DNA of 64,000 nucleotides from MVYY01 sp012517575 (GTDB taxonomy: Bacteria; Bacteroidota; Bacteroidia; Bacteroidales; Paludibacteraceae), in contig JAVLUG010000027.1 of the NCBI GenBank assembly GCA_031629035.1, positions 186,001 to 250,000 on the forward strand. The letters run 5' to 3'. A model generated the notes under the pieces. It was not told where the DNA came from, did not search any database, and saw only the letters and a list, made by a program, of their open reading frames with translations. Shown here piece after piece: positions 9,826 to 17,973 of the stretch; positions within the stretch are counted from its first letter, which is position 1, and the number at the start of each line of letters is the position of its first letter. A program made the position numbers and the translations under genes.

Positions 9826-10548
9826 ATGTTCAGGAAAGCTTTTAAATTCATCAAAAATTTTGTTGTTTTATTCTTTCTGATTAGCATCGGTTGGGTGATT
9901 GTCGATCGGTTTGTTCCGGTAATGGTTACGCCCCTGATGCTTATCCGCACTGCAGAATCCATTTTTTCCGGAGAAACGCCAAAAATAAGCAAAAAATGGG
10001 TGCCTATCGACAAAATTTCCCATAATATGATTCAGGCTGCTGTGGCAGCAGAAGATGACCAGTTCCTGCATCATCACGGTTTTTCTTTTGAAGCCATCAA
10101 TCAAGCCATTGAGCACAACAAACGAAGCCGGCGCATTCGTGGGGGCAGTACCATTTCGCAGCAAACGGCAAAAAATGTTTTCCTTTGGCCGCATCGTTCT
10201 TACGTAAGAAAAGGATTGGAAGCTTACTTTACCGTTTTGATAGAACTTTTCTGGAGCAAGGAAAGAATCATGGAAGTTTACCTGAACGTGATAGAAATGG
10301 GAGACGGAATTTATGGCGTGGAAGCCGCCTCAATGGAATATTTCGGTAAACATGCATCAAAGCTAACAAAATCCGAAGCGGCGCTGATTGCTGCCTGTTT
10401 GCCCAATCCACGTAGATTCAACCCTGCACATCCTTCAGGATATATCTTGCGACGCCAAGGTCGCATTATGGCCATGATGAACAGAATCGAACCGGTTTAT
10501 TTTGAACATTGGGAATTTAAATTTCCAAAACATAAAAAACGAAAGTAG
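9826..10548 (+). CDS. mtgA: Monofunctional biosynthetic peptidoglycan transglycosylase
   Basis: 240-residue GT51 glycosyltransferase that polymerises lipid II into glycan strands at the periplasmic face of the inner membrane. One N-terminal membrane anchor spans about residues 10-35. The catalytic Glu is E76 in AAEDDQFLHHHGF, and the second signature RGGSTISQQTAKNVFLWP follows at about 105-122. No penicillin-binding transpeptidase domain follows, and the length fits MtgA. It starts 12 bases after the AlaX-like gene and ends 2 bases before lipB, so the three genes are probably one operon. Confidence 0.94.
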   Translation: MFRKAFKFIKNFVVLFFLISIGWVIVDRFVPVMVTPLMLIRTAESIFSGETPKISKKWVPIDKISHNMIQAAVAAEDDQFLHHHGFSFEAINQAIEHNKRSRRIRGGSTISQQTAKNVFLWPHRSYVRKGLEAYFTVLIELFWSKERIMEVYLNVIEMGDGIYGVEAASMEYFGKHASKLTKSEAALIAACLPNPRRFNPAHPSGYILRRQGRIMAMMNRIEPVYFEHWEFKFPKHKKRK

Positions 10549-10550
10549 CC

Positions 10551-11216
10551 ATGAACCGGCAAATTGATTTTCTGGATTGGGGTTTGACAGAGTATGCCGA
10601 TGCGTGGCAAAGGCAGGAAGAATTGTTTCAGCAGTTGCTTCTAAATAAAACAAACGCCGATTTTAACAGGCATTATTTTGTTTTTTGCCAGCATTATCCC
10701 GTTTATACGTTGGGGAAAAACGGGCGGGAAGAAAATTTACTGCTCAACCAACTTCAGTTGCAAGACCGCGGTGTAAGCTTTTTTCACACCAATAGAGGCG
10801 GCGATATCACTTTTCATGGGCCGGGGCAGGTGGTAGGCTACCTGATTTTTGACCTTGAAAAATTACACTTGGGACTGAAAGCATTTATTTTCAAACTTGA
10901 AGAAGCCATTATTCAATTGCTCAAACATTATGGATTGCAGGGCGCTCGATTATCGGGAGCAACAGGTGTATGGCTGGATGCAGAAACACCTAATGCAAGA
11001 AAAATTTGTGCCATTGGTTTGCGAAGCTCGCATTTTGTTACCATGCACGGTTTTGCGCTCAATGTCAACACCGACCTGAATTATTTTAATTACATCCATC
11101 CTTGCGGGTTTGTAGATAAAGGCGTAACTTCTCTCCAGAAAGAACTTGGGCAAACCGTAAATGAAGACGAGGTAAAAAATCTGCTCACCATTCAAATCAA
11201 AAAGGAATTTTTGTGA
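10551..11216 (+). CDS. lipB: Octanoyltransferase LipB
   Basis: Transfers the octanoyl group from octanoyl-ACP to lipoyl domains in the first step of protein lipoylation. The 221-residue length is normal. Visible motifs are RGGDITFHGPGQVVGYLIFDL (about 83-103), ARKICAIGLRSSHFVTMHG with the conserved lysine K151, and IHPCGFVDKGVTSL with the acyl-accepting cysteine C185. The ATG lies 2 bases after the mtgA stop. A convergent hairpin at 11354-11387 probably ends the transcript. Confidence 0.96.
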   Translation: MNRQIDFLDWGLTEYADAWQRQEELFQQLLLNKTNADFNRHYFVFCQHYPVYTLGKNGREENLLLNQLQLQDRGVSFFHTNRGGDITFHGPGQVVGYLIFDLEKLHLGLKAFIFKLEEAIIQLLKHYGLQGARLSGATGVWLDAETPNARKICAIGLRSSHFVTMHGFALNVNTDLNYFNYIHPCGFVDKGVTSLQKELGQTVNEDEVKNLLTIQIKKEFL

Positions 11217-11353
11217 ATTTTTACCCGATAGAGACTGTTCCTACTTTGAATACAGCCTCACCATGAAAATTTCGATGCGATTAGAAAACCAATATTTGAA
11301 CAAAATCTGAAGAATATTTTTAACCAATCTTTTCTCTAAAATTATACCAAACA

Positions 11354-11387
11354 AAAAGAGGCATTATCTCATAACAACGCCCCTTTT
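11354..11387. terminator. Candidate bidirectional terminator between lipB and the 11426 gene
   Basis: AAAAGAGGC (11354-11362) can pair with GCCCCTTTT (11379-11387) with one mismatch around a 16-base loop. A-rich and T-rich flanks lie on both sides. It is the only hairpin I found in this 209-base gap between converging genes. Confidence 0.5.
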
Positions 11388-11425
11388 CTTAAAATCGTAA
11401 AAACAGAAATGCAAACTCTGTGAAT

Positions 11426-12211
11426 TTACAACACAACTTTCCCTATCCGGTTGCCCACCTTAACAATGGAAACACCTTGATTTTTAATGCTTACGGAATT
11501 GATACCGTCCGTTGCCAAAGCTCGGTAAAGCGATTGTCCCACTGCATTGAAAATTTCTACTTTTTCGCCTTTTAAAGCTTCAAAAGTAATTTTATTATTG
11601 CTAATCCATACATTCAGGTTCTGAAATTTAACGTCGTTTATGCCAGAAGTTTTGGCAGTAAATGATACATCGTCAATATAAATTTTTGTTTGTTTATAGA
11701 AACGAACTTCAAGTTGTACCTGTCCAGCACCTGTTGGGGGTACAACATCTACAGAAAATTGTTTCCAAACGCCGGTGTTTCCGGTTAAATCAATATAAGC
11801 AGTAGGCTGGAGATTTTTTTGATCAAATGATCCATTTGACCCATCAGGATTTTGCCAATATCCCCACATTCTTAGCCCGCCTGTTAAATTTGTTGTACCT
11901 GCAGCATCTGCATAGTACCAAAATGAAAATGTGTAAGTTGTACCCGGTGTAACAGGATTAACATAAGGTTTTGTTAATACTTTAGCGGTACCACTAGTGG
12001 CAGTGTGAGTTGACAAAAGAGACGCAGTTCCTGAATGAACGATTGAAGTTTCTTTTGAGAAACTCTGACCAGTTACTGTGACAAAATTCCAATTTGCCAC
12101 AGAGTCTGAATTGACCCAATTTTCAAAACCTCCATTAACTATCAGTTCTTGGGAATTCATATACATCCCCATCATTAAAAATAACGAAACCAATAAAGTA
12201 GTTCTTTTCAT
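11426..12211 (-). CDS. Secreted CBM-like protein with DUF6383-type C-terminus
   Basis: 261-residue secreted protein. Signal peptide about 1-20 (MKRTTLLVSLFLMMGMYMNS). Residues about 23-185 form a jelly-roll carbohydrate-binding-like module, starting with LIVNGGFENWVNSDSVANW and ending KIYIDDVSFTAK, typical of CBM4/9-like domains. The last 65 residues (WISNNKITFEALKGEKVEIFNAVGQSLYR to VKVGNRIGKVVL) resemble DUF6383, a C-terminal domain seen on secreted Bacteroidales proteins and thought to act in T9SS sorting. No catalytic domain is present. A partner with a closely similar C-terminus lies directly upstream (start 14575), separated by a palindrome at 12290-12322. Confidence 0.72.
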   Translation of the reverse strand: MKRTTLLVSLFLMMGMYMNSQELIVNGGFENWVNSDSVANWNFVTVTGQSFSKETSIVHSGTASLLSTHTATSGTAKVLTKPYVNPVTPGTTYTFSFWYYADAAGTTNLTGGLRMWGYWQNPDGSNGSFDQKNLQPTAYIDLTGNTGVWKQFSVDVVPPTGAGQVQLEVRFYKQTKIYIDDVSFTAKTSGINDVKFQNLNVWISNNKITFEALKGEKVEIFNAVGQSLYRALATDGINSVSIKNQGVSIVKVGNRIGKVVL

Positions 12212-12289
12212 GTCTGTACTGTTTTTTTAAAATGAATAAATAATTATGTTTACAATAGAAAGTTCAAAATTACAAAAAATTTATTTTAT

Positions 12290-12322
12290 AAACCTAACAG
12301 GTTTTCAAAACCTGTTAGGTTT
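12290..12322. repeat. Perfect 16-bp palindrome with 1-base spacer
   Basis: AAACCTAACAGGTTTT at 12290-12305, a single C at 12306, then its exact reverse complement at 12307-12322. It lies in the 144-base gap between two same-strand genes. On either strand it would form a very stable hairpin. The flanking T-runs are short, so a terminator or a dispersed short palindromic repeat are both possible. Confidence 0.85.
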
Positions 12323-12355
12323 TAGTTTGTCGGGAAAACCGTTTTTCTACATTCT

Positions 12356-14575
12356 TTACGGCATCATCACTTTGGTAACTTGCGAACCTGCTTTTACCAG
12401 CAATATTCCTTTGGCCGGAACGGCAATTTCGTTTTCGCCTGCCGTAGAAAGTTTTGAAACGAGACGTTGACCAACGGCATTGAAAATTTCGATGCTTTCG
12501 CCTGCAGCCGGAGCCGTTACGATTACCTTACCATTGCGTGCAAAAATTCCCTGTACGCTTACATTGGGAGTGGCGGTGCCCAGCGTGGAAGCAGAAGCTT
12601 CATCCGATGCGGGCGAAACATAACTGCCGTTCTTTGCCGTTACCGTATAGTAATACGTGGTGGCAGCTGTCAAACTGCTGACTTGCAGAGAAGTTTCGGT
12701 AGTCGTGAACGGAGAACCGGAAATGGGATTGTTGATTGTGCCCGCACCATCCATTGTGTGAGAACCGAGATATGTCCACGTATCAGAAGCATAGCCCAAC
12801 CATTGAGAGGTTGTTTCATCTGTTCCACTTGATAAGCTCCAATCAGATGTTGGACTTGTAACACTCGATTTTCTTACCAATGTATGATCAGATGCCCAAG
12901 TAGTATATCCCGCTACTGAAATATCAGCATTACTTAATGGATTTCCGAATAAATCAATCAAAGAACCATTCTTGAATAATCCAATTGCATCATTACCCGT
13001 AAAAGTAACGACACGACCACCCTGTTCTGTTGTACTATAAGGTACGATTAAATTTGCTTTTGCTTTAACAGTTTCGCTTGCCCCATCATTTGCAATCACA
13101 TAAACTGAACCATTGGATAGCGTTCCAGTTAATGGTAAGCTTCTTGTTATATCAACATCCCATCCTCCACCATTATAAGCTTGTTTAAGCACATAATTAG
13201 ATAAATCAACATTTGCACCAGTACCATTGAAAATTTCTATGTACTTATTATTTGAACTTCCTTCTCCATATTCTGAAATAAATAAATCGGTTGCCGTAAC
13301 TGTTCCGGTTGTTTTGGTATAAACATTCACCTCGTAGGAAGTTGCGCCGGTGACGGCATTCCAGTTCAGCGTAAGGGCAGTTTTCCCGATGTTGCTTGCA
13401 GTGTTTACAGTGGGTTTTGCCAGCGTAGCCGTGCCCGTCAGGTCGCGTGTTACGTCCGTTGCACCGGAGCTGGAAAGCGTCAGCGTAGCCGAGTGGCTGC
13501 CCGGAGCAGGGGGAGTATAAGTGATGGTGATAACCTTGTCGGTTACCGACCCTGCCGTAGGAGTAATGGAACTTTCGGAGAGGCTGAATGCAGCGGCATC
13601 GGTACCCGAAAGCGCCAACGTAATATTGCCGGTTAAATTTGTACCGTTCACCGTGATGGTTTGATCCTGACTGCTGCCGGCTGTAGCGCTGAAAGCAGGC
13701 AAAGTTACTTCGGTAACGGTAATGGTGGGAGCGGTATTGATGGTATACGTGGCTGAGGCTATGGCGCTGGGATCATACCCCGAAGCGTAGGCAATAGCTT
13801 TGATCGTAGTGGTAGAAGTGACAGAAATTGGTGTGGAATACAATGTTCCGTTCCCTGTATTGTTCGGATCGGTTCCATCCGTCGTATAATAAATGCTTGC
13901 TCCTTCTGTTGTACAACTAATGGTTACACTCTGTTCCGAAGTATACGTGCCGGCTGCCGGAGAGAAAGTGGGAGTGGCGGCTGGAGAAGTTCCACCCGAG
14001 TATTTTGAGATACATATTCCCCATATAGCGACACGATCTTTATTAGATGTGGAATTTGAAGGTGAATTATTAGTAATAACCAGAGTGAAATCACCCGTAA
14101 TTGTTAACCCTGTTTTAGAATAGGTATAGGCAGTATTTAGTGTCATTGAGGTATTCACAACTTGTTCCGACCAAACAGTAGTTCCATTCTGTTTAATTTC
14201 AACTGTAAATTTAGCCCCATTCGCTTCACTATATGGATGACCATATTTAAAACTTATAGAAGAACAACCGCCCGAAAGTGTGGGTGAAGTAATTACCCCT
14301 ACAGCAGTGGTTTTACCGTTAATACATAATGCCTTAGTGGTAGCATCTGAACCGATAAAAGTAAAAGTTGGGTTGGAATTAGTAGTACCACCCTGAAGTA
14401 CAGCAGTATTTGTACCTTTCCAATGTGCTGTGGTTTCAACAGAAGCATAGGAAGTTGAAGCAGTTAAAGTAGTAAAATCATCACTGATATCACACGTTTG
14501 AGCCCAAGCTCCGATATTCCCTGCCAGCAATCCTATCGCCAGCAGCAACGATTTCAAAAAAGTAAGTTTTTTCAT
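12356..14575 (-). CDS. Large secreted multi-domain protein: chitobiase-C-like, Ig-like, FN3 with inserted Lamin-tail domain, DUF6383-like C-terminus
   Basis: About 739 residues from the ATG at 14575 (MKKLTFLKSLLLAIGLLAG, signal peptide to about residue 25, AWAQ). An in-frame ATG at 14659 lies beyond a minus-strand TATCTTTG element at 14640-14647 and has no signal peptide, so 14575 is preferred. Domains in order: beta-sandwich about 27-190; chitobiase/hexosaminidase C-terminal-like repeat about 195-278 (ASIYYTTDGTDP); Ig-like about 280-385; first half of an FN3 domain about 388-425 (TALTLNWNAVTGATSYEV); Lamin-tail domain about 426-610 (LFISEYGEGSSNNKYIEIFN); second half of the FN3 about 610-645 (SLQVSSLTAATTYYYTV); DUF6383-like C-terminus about 673-739. 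No catalytic domain was recognised; it is probably a surface adhesin or binding protein exported by the T9SS. Confidence 0.78.
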   Translation of the reverse strand: MKKLTFLKSLLLAIGLLAGNIGAWAQTCDISDDFTTLTASTSYASVETTAHWKGTNTAVLQGGTTNSNPTFTFIGSDATTKALCINGKTTAVGVITSPTLSGGCSSISFKYGHPYSEANGAKFTVEIKQNGTTVWSEQVVNTSMTLNTAYTYSKTGLTITGDFTLVITNNSPSNSTSNKDRVAIWGICISKYSGGTSPAATPTFSPAAGTYTSEQSVTISCTTEGASIYYTTDGTDPNNTGNGTLYSTPISVTSTTTIKAIAYASGYDPSAIASATYTINTAPTITVTEVTLPAFSATAGSSQDQTITVNGTNLTGNITLALSGTDAAAFSLSESSITPTAGSVTDKVITITYTPPAPGSHSATLTLSSSGATDVTRDLTGTATLAKPTVNTASNIGKTALTLNWNAVTGATSYEVNVYTKTTGTVTATDLFISEYGEGSSNNKYIEIFNGTGANVDLSNYVLKQAYNGGGWDVDITRSLPLTGTLSNGSVYVIANDGASETVKAKANLIVPYSTTEQGGRVVTFTGNDAIGLFKNGSLIDLFGNPLSNADISVAGYTTWASDHTLVRKSSVTSPTSDWSLSSGTDETTSQWLGYASDTWTYLGSHTMDGAGTINNPISGSPFTTTETSLQVSSLTAATTYYYTVTAKNGSYVSPASDEASASTLGTATPNVSVQGIFARNGKVIVTAPAAGESIEIFNAVGQRLVSKLSTAGENEIAVPAKGILLVKAGSQVTKVMMP

Positions 14576-14639
14576 AATGATAAAATTTTTAAAAGTAAAA
14601 CAATATGAATTACAAAAATAAAAGCATCTATACCACAAA

Positions 14640-14647
14640 CAAAGATA
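14640..14647 (-). promoter_or_regulatory. -7 promoter element of the 14575 minus-strand gene
   Basis: CAAAGATA on the plus strand reads TATCTTTG on the minus strand, matching TAnnTTTG, 64 bases before the chosen ATG at 14575. No good -33 element was found at the usual distance. Its place supports the shorter start of the secreted protein. Confidence 0.45.
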
Positions 14648-14872
14648 ACCCGGAAACAAAACAACGGTTTTTCGCCACCGTTACAAAAGCGTTACAAAAT
14701 GTAAACGTCGTTCAAAAAAAGAAAAGGGCGATAAAGATAAAACAAAAAATATTCCCCGCCAAATAAATATTCAAAATTTTTCCGTTTTAAGCAAATTCAA
14801 AACGTTGGGGGAATTGTTCATTTAAATAAACGATATATTTCCCGAAAATGTTCATTTTTTTTGGTATTTGTA

Positions 14873-15630
14873 GAGACGTAGCATGCTACGTCTCAAATAT
14901 GAAAAATTTCGATTCCATTGGAAAAATCACCCTACAATTTCTGAATTAATTCCGTGTTTTGAATCCTAATTATTACCACCAAATTAGGTATTTGCATGAG
15001 ACGTAGCATGCTACGTCTCTACCATGAAAAATTTCGATTCAATGGAAAAATTACCGAACCATTTTTGAATTTATTCCGCGTTTTGAATCCGATTCATTAC
15101 CACCAAATTGGGTATTTGCATGAGACGTAGCATGCTACGTCTCTACCATGATTAATTTCAATTCAATGGAAAAAATACCGAGCAATTTTAAATTAATTCC
15201 CTGTTTTGAATCCGATTCATTACCATCAATTTGGGTATTTGTAGAGACGTAGCATGCTACGTCTCTACCGTGATAAATTTCGATTCCATTGGAAAAAATA
15301 CCGAGCAATTTTTGAATTATTTCACTTTTTGAATCCAATTTATTACCACCAAATCGGGTATTCGCATGAGACGTAGCATGCTACGTCTCTACCATGAAAA
15401 ATTTCAATTCCATTGGAAAAAATACCGAACCATTTTTAAATTAATACCGTGTTTTGATTCCAATTATTTCCACCAAATTGGGTATTTGTATGAGACGTAG
15501 CATGCTACGTCTCTACCATGAAAAATTTCAATTCCATTGGAAAAAATACCGAGCAATTTTAAATTAATTCCGGGTTTTGAATCCAATTTATTACCACCAA
15601 ATTAGGTATTTGCACACTACGTCTCTACCG
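14873..15630. repeat. Left palindrome-bearing tandem repeat array (about 124-bp unit)
   Basis: Six direct copies of a 122-125-bp unit, each opening with the 22-bp perfect palindrome GAGACGTAGCA plus its reverse complement. Palindrome copies lie at 14873-14894, 14998-15019, 15122-15143, 15244-15265, 15368-15389 and 15492-15513. A seventh, truncated half copy lies at about 15612-15627 (CTACGTCTCTACC). The shared inter-palindrome sequence contains TTCCATTGGAAAAA, ACCGAGCAATTTT and TTACCACCAAATT blocks. The array ends just before the RAYT gene promoter. The upstream gap 14660-14872 shows no gene. Confidence 0.95.
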
Positions 15631-15648
15631 GGGAAAATTTGCAAAAAT

Positions 15649-15680
15649 TTTGCACAATTGTTGATTGATGATTATATTTG
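15649..15680 (+). promoter_or_regulatory. Promoter of the RAYT transposase gene
   Basis: TTTG at 15649-15652, 20 bases, then TATATTTG at 15673-15680, matching the Bacteroidota -33/-7 consensus. The -7 element is 19 bases before the ATG at 15699. The promoter lies in unique sequence just right of the left array. Confidence 0.65.
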
Positions 15681-15698
15681 TAACATAACCCGTTCATA

Positions 15699-16262
15699 AT
15701 GAATAACGACAAATTCCGTAACAAATACCGCATTCCATCCGCACGTGCTCAATGGCACGAATATGATGGTGGATTATATTTCGTTACCGTATGTACGCAT
15801 CAGAAGCTACATTATTTTGGAAAGATTGTTGGAAATGAAATGATTTTATCAGCCATTGGTAAATATGCCGTAATATGTATTGAAGAATTACCTGAACATT
15901 TTCCCGATGCGGAAATTCCTTTGTATGTGGTTATGCCCAATCACATTCATTTAATAGTTGCCATTGACCGCGAAACAAAAACCAGTCATAATGTTGGTAG
16001 AGACGTTGCATGCAACGTCTCTGAAAGAAAAACAGAAAACGTAATAATGTCAACCATGTCACCAAAACATGGAACATTGGCAACAATTATTCGCAGTCTG
16101 AAATCTACCATTACACGTTACGCACATGAAAACCAAATTGAATTTAGTTGGCAATCTCGTTTTTACGATCATATTATTCGCGATGTTGAAGATTGTAACC
16201 GTATTGCAGAATATATCGAAAATAACGTTGTTTTATGGGATATGGATAAATTGAACAAATAA
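15699..16262 (+). CDS. REP-associated tyrosine transposase (RAYT, Y1_Tnp family)
   Basis: 187-residue single-strand DNA nuclease/transposase of the IS200/IS605-related Y1 family, thought to mobilise or maintain palindromic REP repeats. The HUH motif is H82-x-H84 in MPNHIHLIVAI. The likely catalytic tyrosine is Y156 in WQSRFYDHIIRD. The N-terminal RIPSARAQWHEYDGGLYFVTVCT and GTLATIIRSLKSTITRYA blocks are typical of Bacteroidota RAYTs. Residues about 100-108 (GRDVACNVS) are encoded by a 22-bp palindrome at 16000-16021 closely related to the flanking repeats. The gene is intact, has its own promoter and is enclosed by two repeat arrays. Confidence 0.92.
   Translation: MNNDKFRNKYRIPSARAQWHEYDGGLYFVTVCTHQKLHYFGKIVGNEMILSAIGKYAVICIEELPEHFPDAEIPLYVVMPNHIHLIVAIDRETKTSHNVGRDVACNVSERKTENVIMSTMSPKHGTLATIIRSLKSTITRYAHENQIEFSWQSRFYDHIIRDVEDCNRIAEYIENNVVLWDMDKLNK
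16000..16021. repeat. Palindrome copy inside the RAYT coding region (GTTGCATGCAAC variant)
   Basis: GAGACGTTGCA followed by its reverse complement, 22 bp and perfect. It differs from the array palindrome at two symmetric positions (T-A for A-T). The nearby context GTTGGTAGAGACG also resembles the array. It keeps the reading frame and adds GRDVACNVS between the HUH motif and the C-terminal catalytic part. Confidence 0.92.
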
Positions 16263-16271
16263 ATCCCAGTA

Positions 16272-16785
16272 GAGACGTAGCATGCTACGTCTCAAACATG
16301 AAAAATTTCAATAACATTGGAAAAAATACCGAGCAATTTTTGAATTAATTCCGCGTTTTGAATCCGATTCATTACCACCAAATTGGGTATTTGCATGAGA
16401 CGTAGCATGCTACGTCTCAAACATGAAAAATTTCAATAACATTGGAAAAAATACCGAGCAATTTTTGAATTAATTCCGTGTTTTGATTCCAATTTATTAC
16501 CACCAATTTTTGTATTTGTAGAGACGTAGCATGCTACGTCTCTACCATGATAAATTTCAATTTTATTGGAAAAAATACCGAGCAATTTTTGAATTAATTC
16601 CGCGTTTTGAATCCGATTCATTACCACCAAATTGGGTATTCGCATGAGACGTAGCATGCTACGTCTCTACCATGAAAAATTTCAATTCCATTGGAAAAAA
16701 TACCGAGCAATTTTGAATTAATTCCGTATTTTGAATCCTAATTATTACCACCAAATTAGGTATTTGCATGCTACGTCTCTACTTA
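16272..16785. repeat. Right palindrome-bearing tandem repeat array
   Basis: Four full copies of the same unit and palindrome at 16272-16293, 16397-16418, 16521-16542 and 16646-16667 (spacing 124-125 bp). A truncated half copy follows at about 16764-16782 (GCATGCTACGTCTCTAC). The first copy starts 9 bases after the RAYT stop codon. Orientation of the non-palindromic part is the same as in the left array. Confidence 0.95.
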
Positions 16786-16934
16786 ATGAATTGAATTGCA
16801 AAAGGTTAACTGAATATTGAATATTTAAAATTCTTCCAACCTTATCGTGCAAAAAACCTTAATAACCTGAATAAGCCCCAAAATCGAAACCTTATTACCT
16901 TATTTTACTGTGAAAACAATTGACGTTCTCGCAT

Positions 16935-17060
16935 GAGACGTAGCATGCTACGTCTCAAACATGATAAAAAACGTTTCAAATGAAAAAAAACCTACAATTT
17001 TAAAATATTTTGGTGTTTTGAATCCGATTATTACCACCAATTTGGTTTTATCATGATGCA
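16935..17060. repeat. Isolated, diverged repeat unit
   Basis: One further perfect 22-bp palindrome at 16935-16956, followed by a diverged unit body (AAACATGATAAAAAACG, CCTACAATTTT, TTGAATCCGATTATTACCACCAA). It is separated from the right array by about 150 bases of unrelated AT-rich DNA. No gene was seen between 16786 and 17233. Confidence 0.85.
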
Positions 17061-17105
17061 AAATACTACCCAATGGACAAAATTAAAGAATTTTTTCCGT
17101 ATTTT

Positions 17106-17137
17106 TTTGCTTCTTTGCGTTCTTTGCTTTACCTTTG
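17106..17137 (+). promoter_or_regulatory. Promoter of the frdCAB operon
   Basis: TTTG at 17106-17109, 20 bases, TACCTTTG at 17130-17137, a full match to the Bacteroidota housekeeping promoter. It lies 96 bases before the frdC ATG, leaving an AT-rich leader of about 90 bases. Confidence 0.6.
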
Positions 17138-17233
17138 CAAAAGATTTGAGGGACATTTTAATTGTTTATACAAACAATTTATTTTCAATGAAATAACTGA
17201 TTTATAACCCTACTAAATTAAAAACAAAAAATT

Positions 17234-17905
17234 ATGTGGTTAATTGACTCCTCTGTCGGACGGAAGTTTATAATGTCGATTTCGGGTGTATTTCTCATCC
17301 TGTTTTTAATGTTTCACAGTTTAATGAACATTGTGGTGATTATATCGCCTGAAGGTTACAATCAGATTTGTGCTTTTTTGGGAGCCAACTGGTATGCCGT
17401 CGTTGGTTCTTTGGTGTTGGCGTTGGGTTTTGTCATTCATATTTTGTATGCACTGTATCTGACGCTTTTGAATTTGCGGGCGCGTGGGCATGAAAAATAT
17501 GCGGTAAAAGATACGCCCAAAGGGGTGGAATGGTCGTCGCAGAATATGTTTGTGCTTGGGCTAATCATTTTGGGATTTCTTTTACTTCATTTATACAATT
17601 TCTGGTACAAGATGCAGTTTGCAGAGTTGACGGGTATTCATACCGGTTCTTTTGATCCTGCCAACGGCGCAGCCTATGTCAGTTCTCTTTTCAGCCACTG
17701 GGTTTACTGTGTGCTCTACATTGTTTGGCTCGCAGCCTTGTGGTTCCATTTGACTCACGGCATGTGGAGCGCCATGCAGACGCTCGGCTTGAACAACCGT
17801 AAATGGTTGCCGCGATTGAAAACTATCGCAAATGTTCTTTCCACCATTATCGTTTTGGTATTTATGTCGGTACCGATTTATTATTTGGCAATCAATATTT
17901 TCTGA
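17234..17905 (+). CDS. frdC: Succinate dehydrogenase/fumarate reductase cytochrome b subunit
   Basis: 223-residue integral membrane subunit that anchors the flavoprotein and iron-sulfur subunits and passes electrons to or from the quinone pool through heme b. Five hydrophobic segments lie at about 15-38, 54-79, 97-117, 146-170 and 193-215, with histidines in or near several (FHSLMNI, HILYAL, LLHLYNFW, WFHLTHGMW) as expected for a di-heme b558-type subunit. The N-terminus WLIDSSVGRKFIMSISGVFL is typical of Bacteroidota. First gene of frdCAB. Confidence 0.94.
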   Translation: MWLIDSSVGRKFIMSISGVFLILFLMFHSLMNIVVIISPEGYNQICAFLGANWYAVVGSLVLALGFVIHILYALYLTLLNLRARGHEKYAVKDTPKGVEWSSQNMFVLGLIILGFLLLHLYNFWYKMQFAELTGIHTGSFDPANGAAYVSSLFSHWVYCVLYIVWLAALWFHLTHGMWSAMQTLGLNNRKWLPRLKTIANVLSTIIVLVFMSVPIYYLAINIF

Positions 17906-17973
17906 AAATTTTTCATCAGTACAAGTTATTGAAAATTTTCATTTTCTTTTGTAAGTAGTTAAAAACAGTCAAT

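Noticed and set aside
15135..15338. 67-codon open frame on the minus strand within the left array
   Set aside because: It is made of repeat units read through; a similar frame occurs in the right array at 16433-16657, and neither has a promoter or protein-like sequence.
14873..16785. Arrays considered as CRISPR arrays
   Set aside because: The 100 bases between palindromes are themselves conserved copies, not variable spacers, and no cas genes are present.
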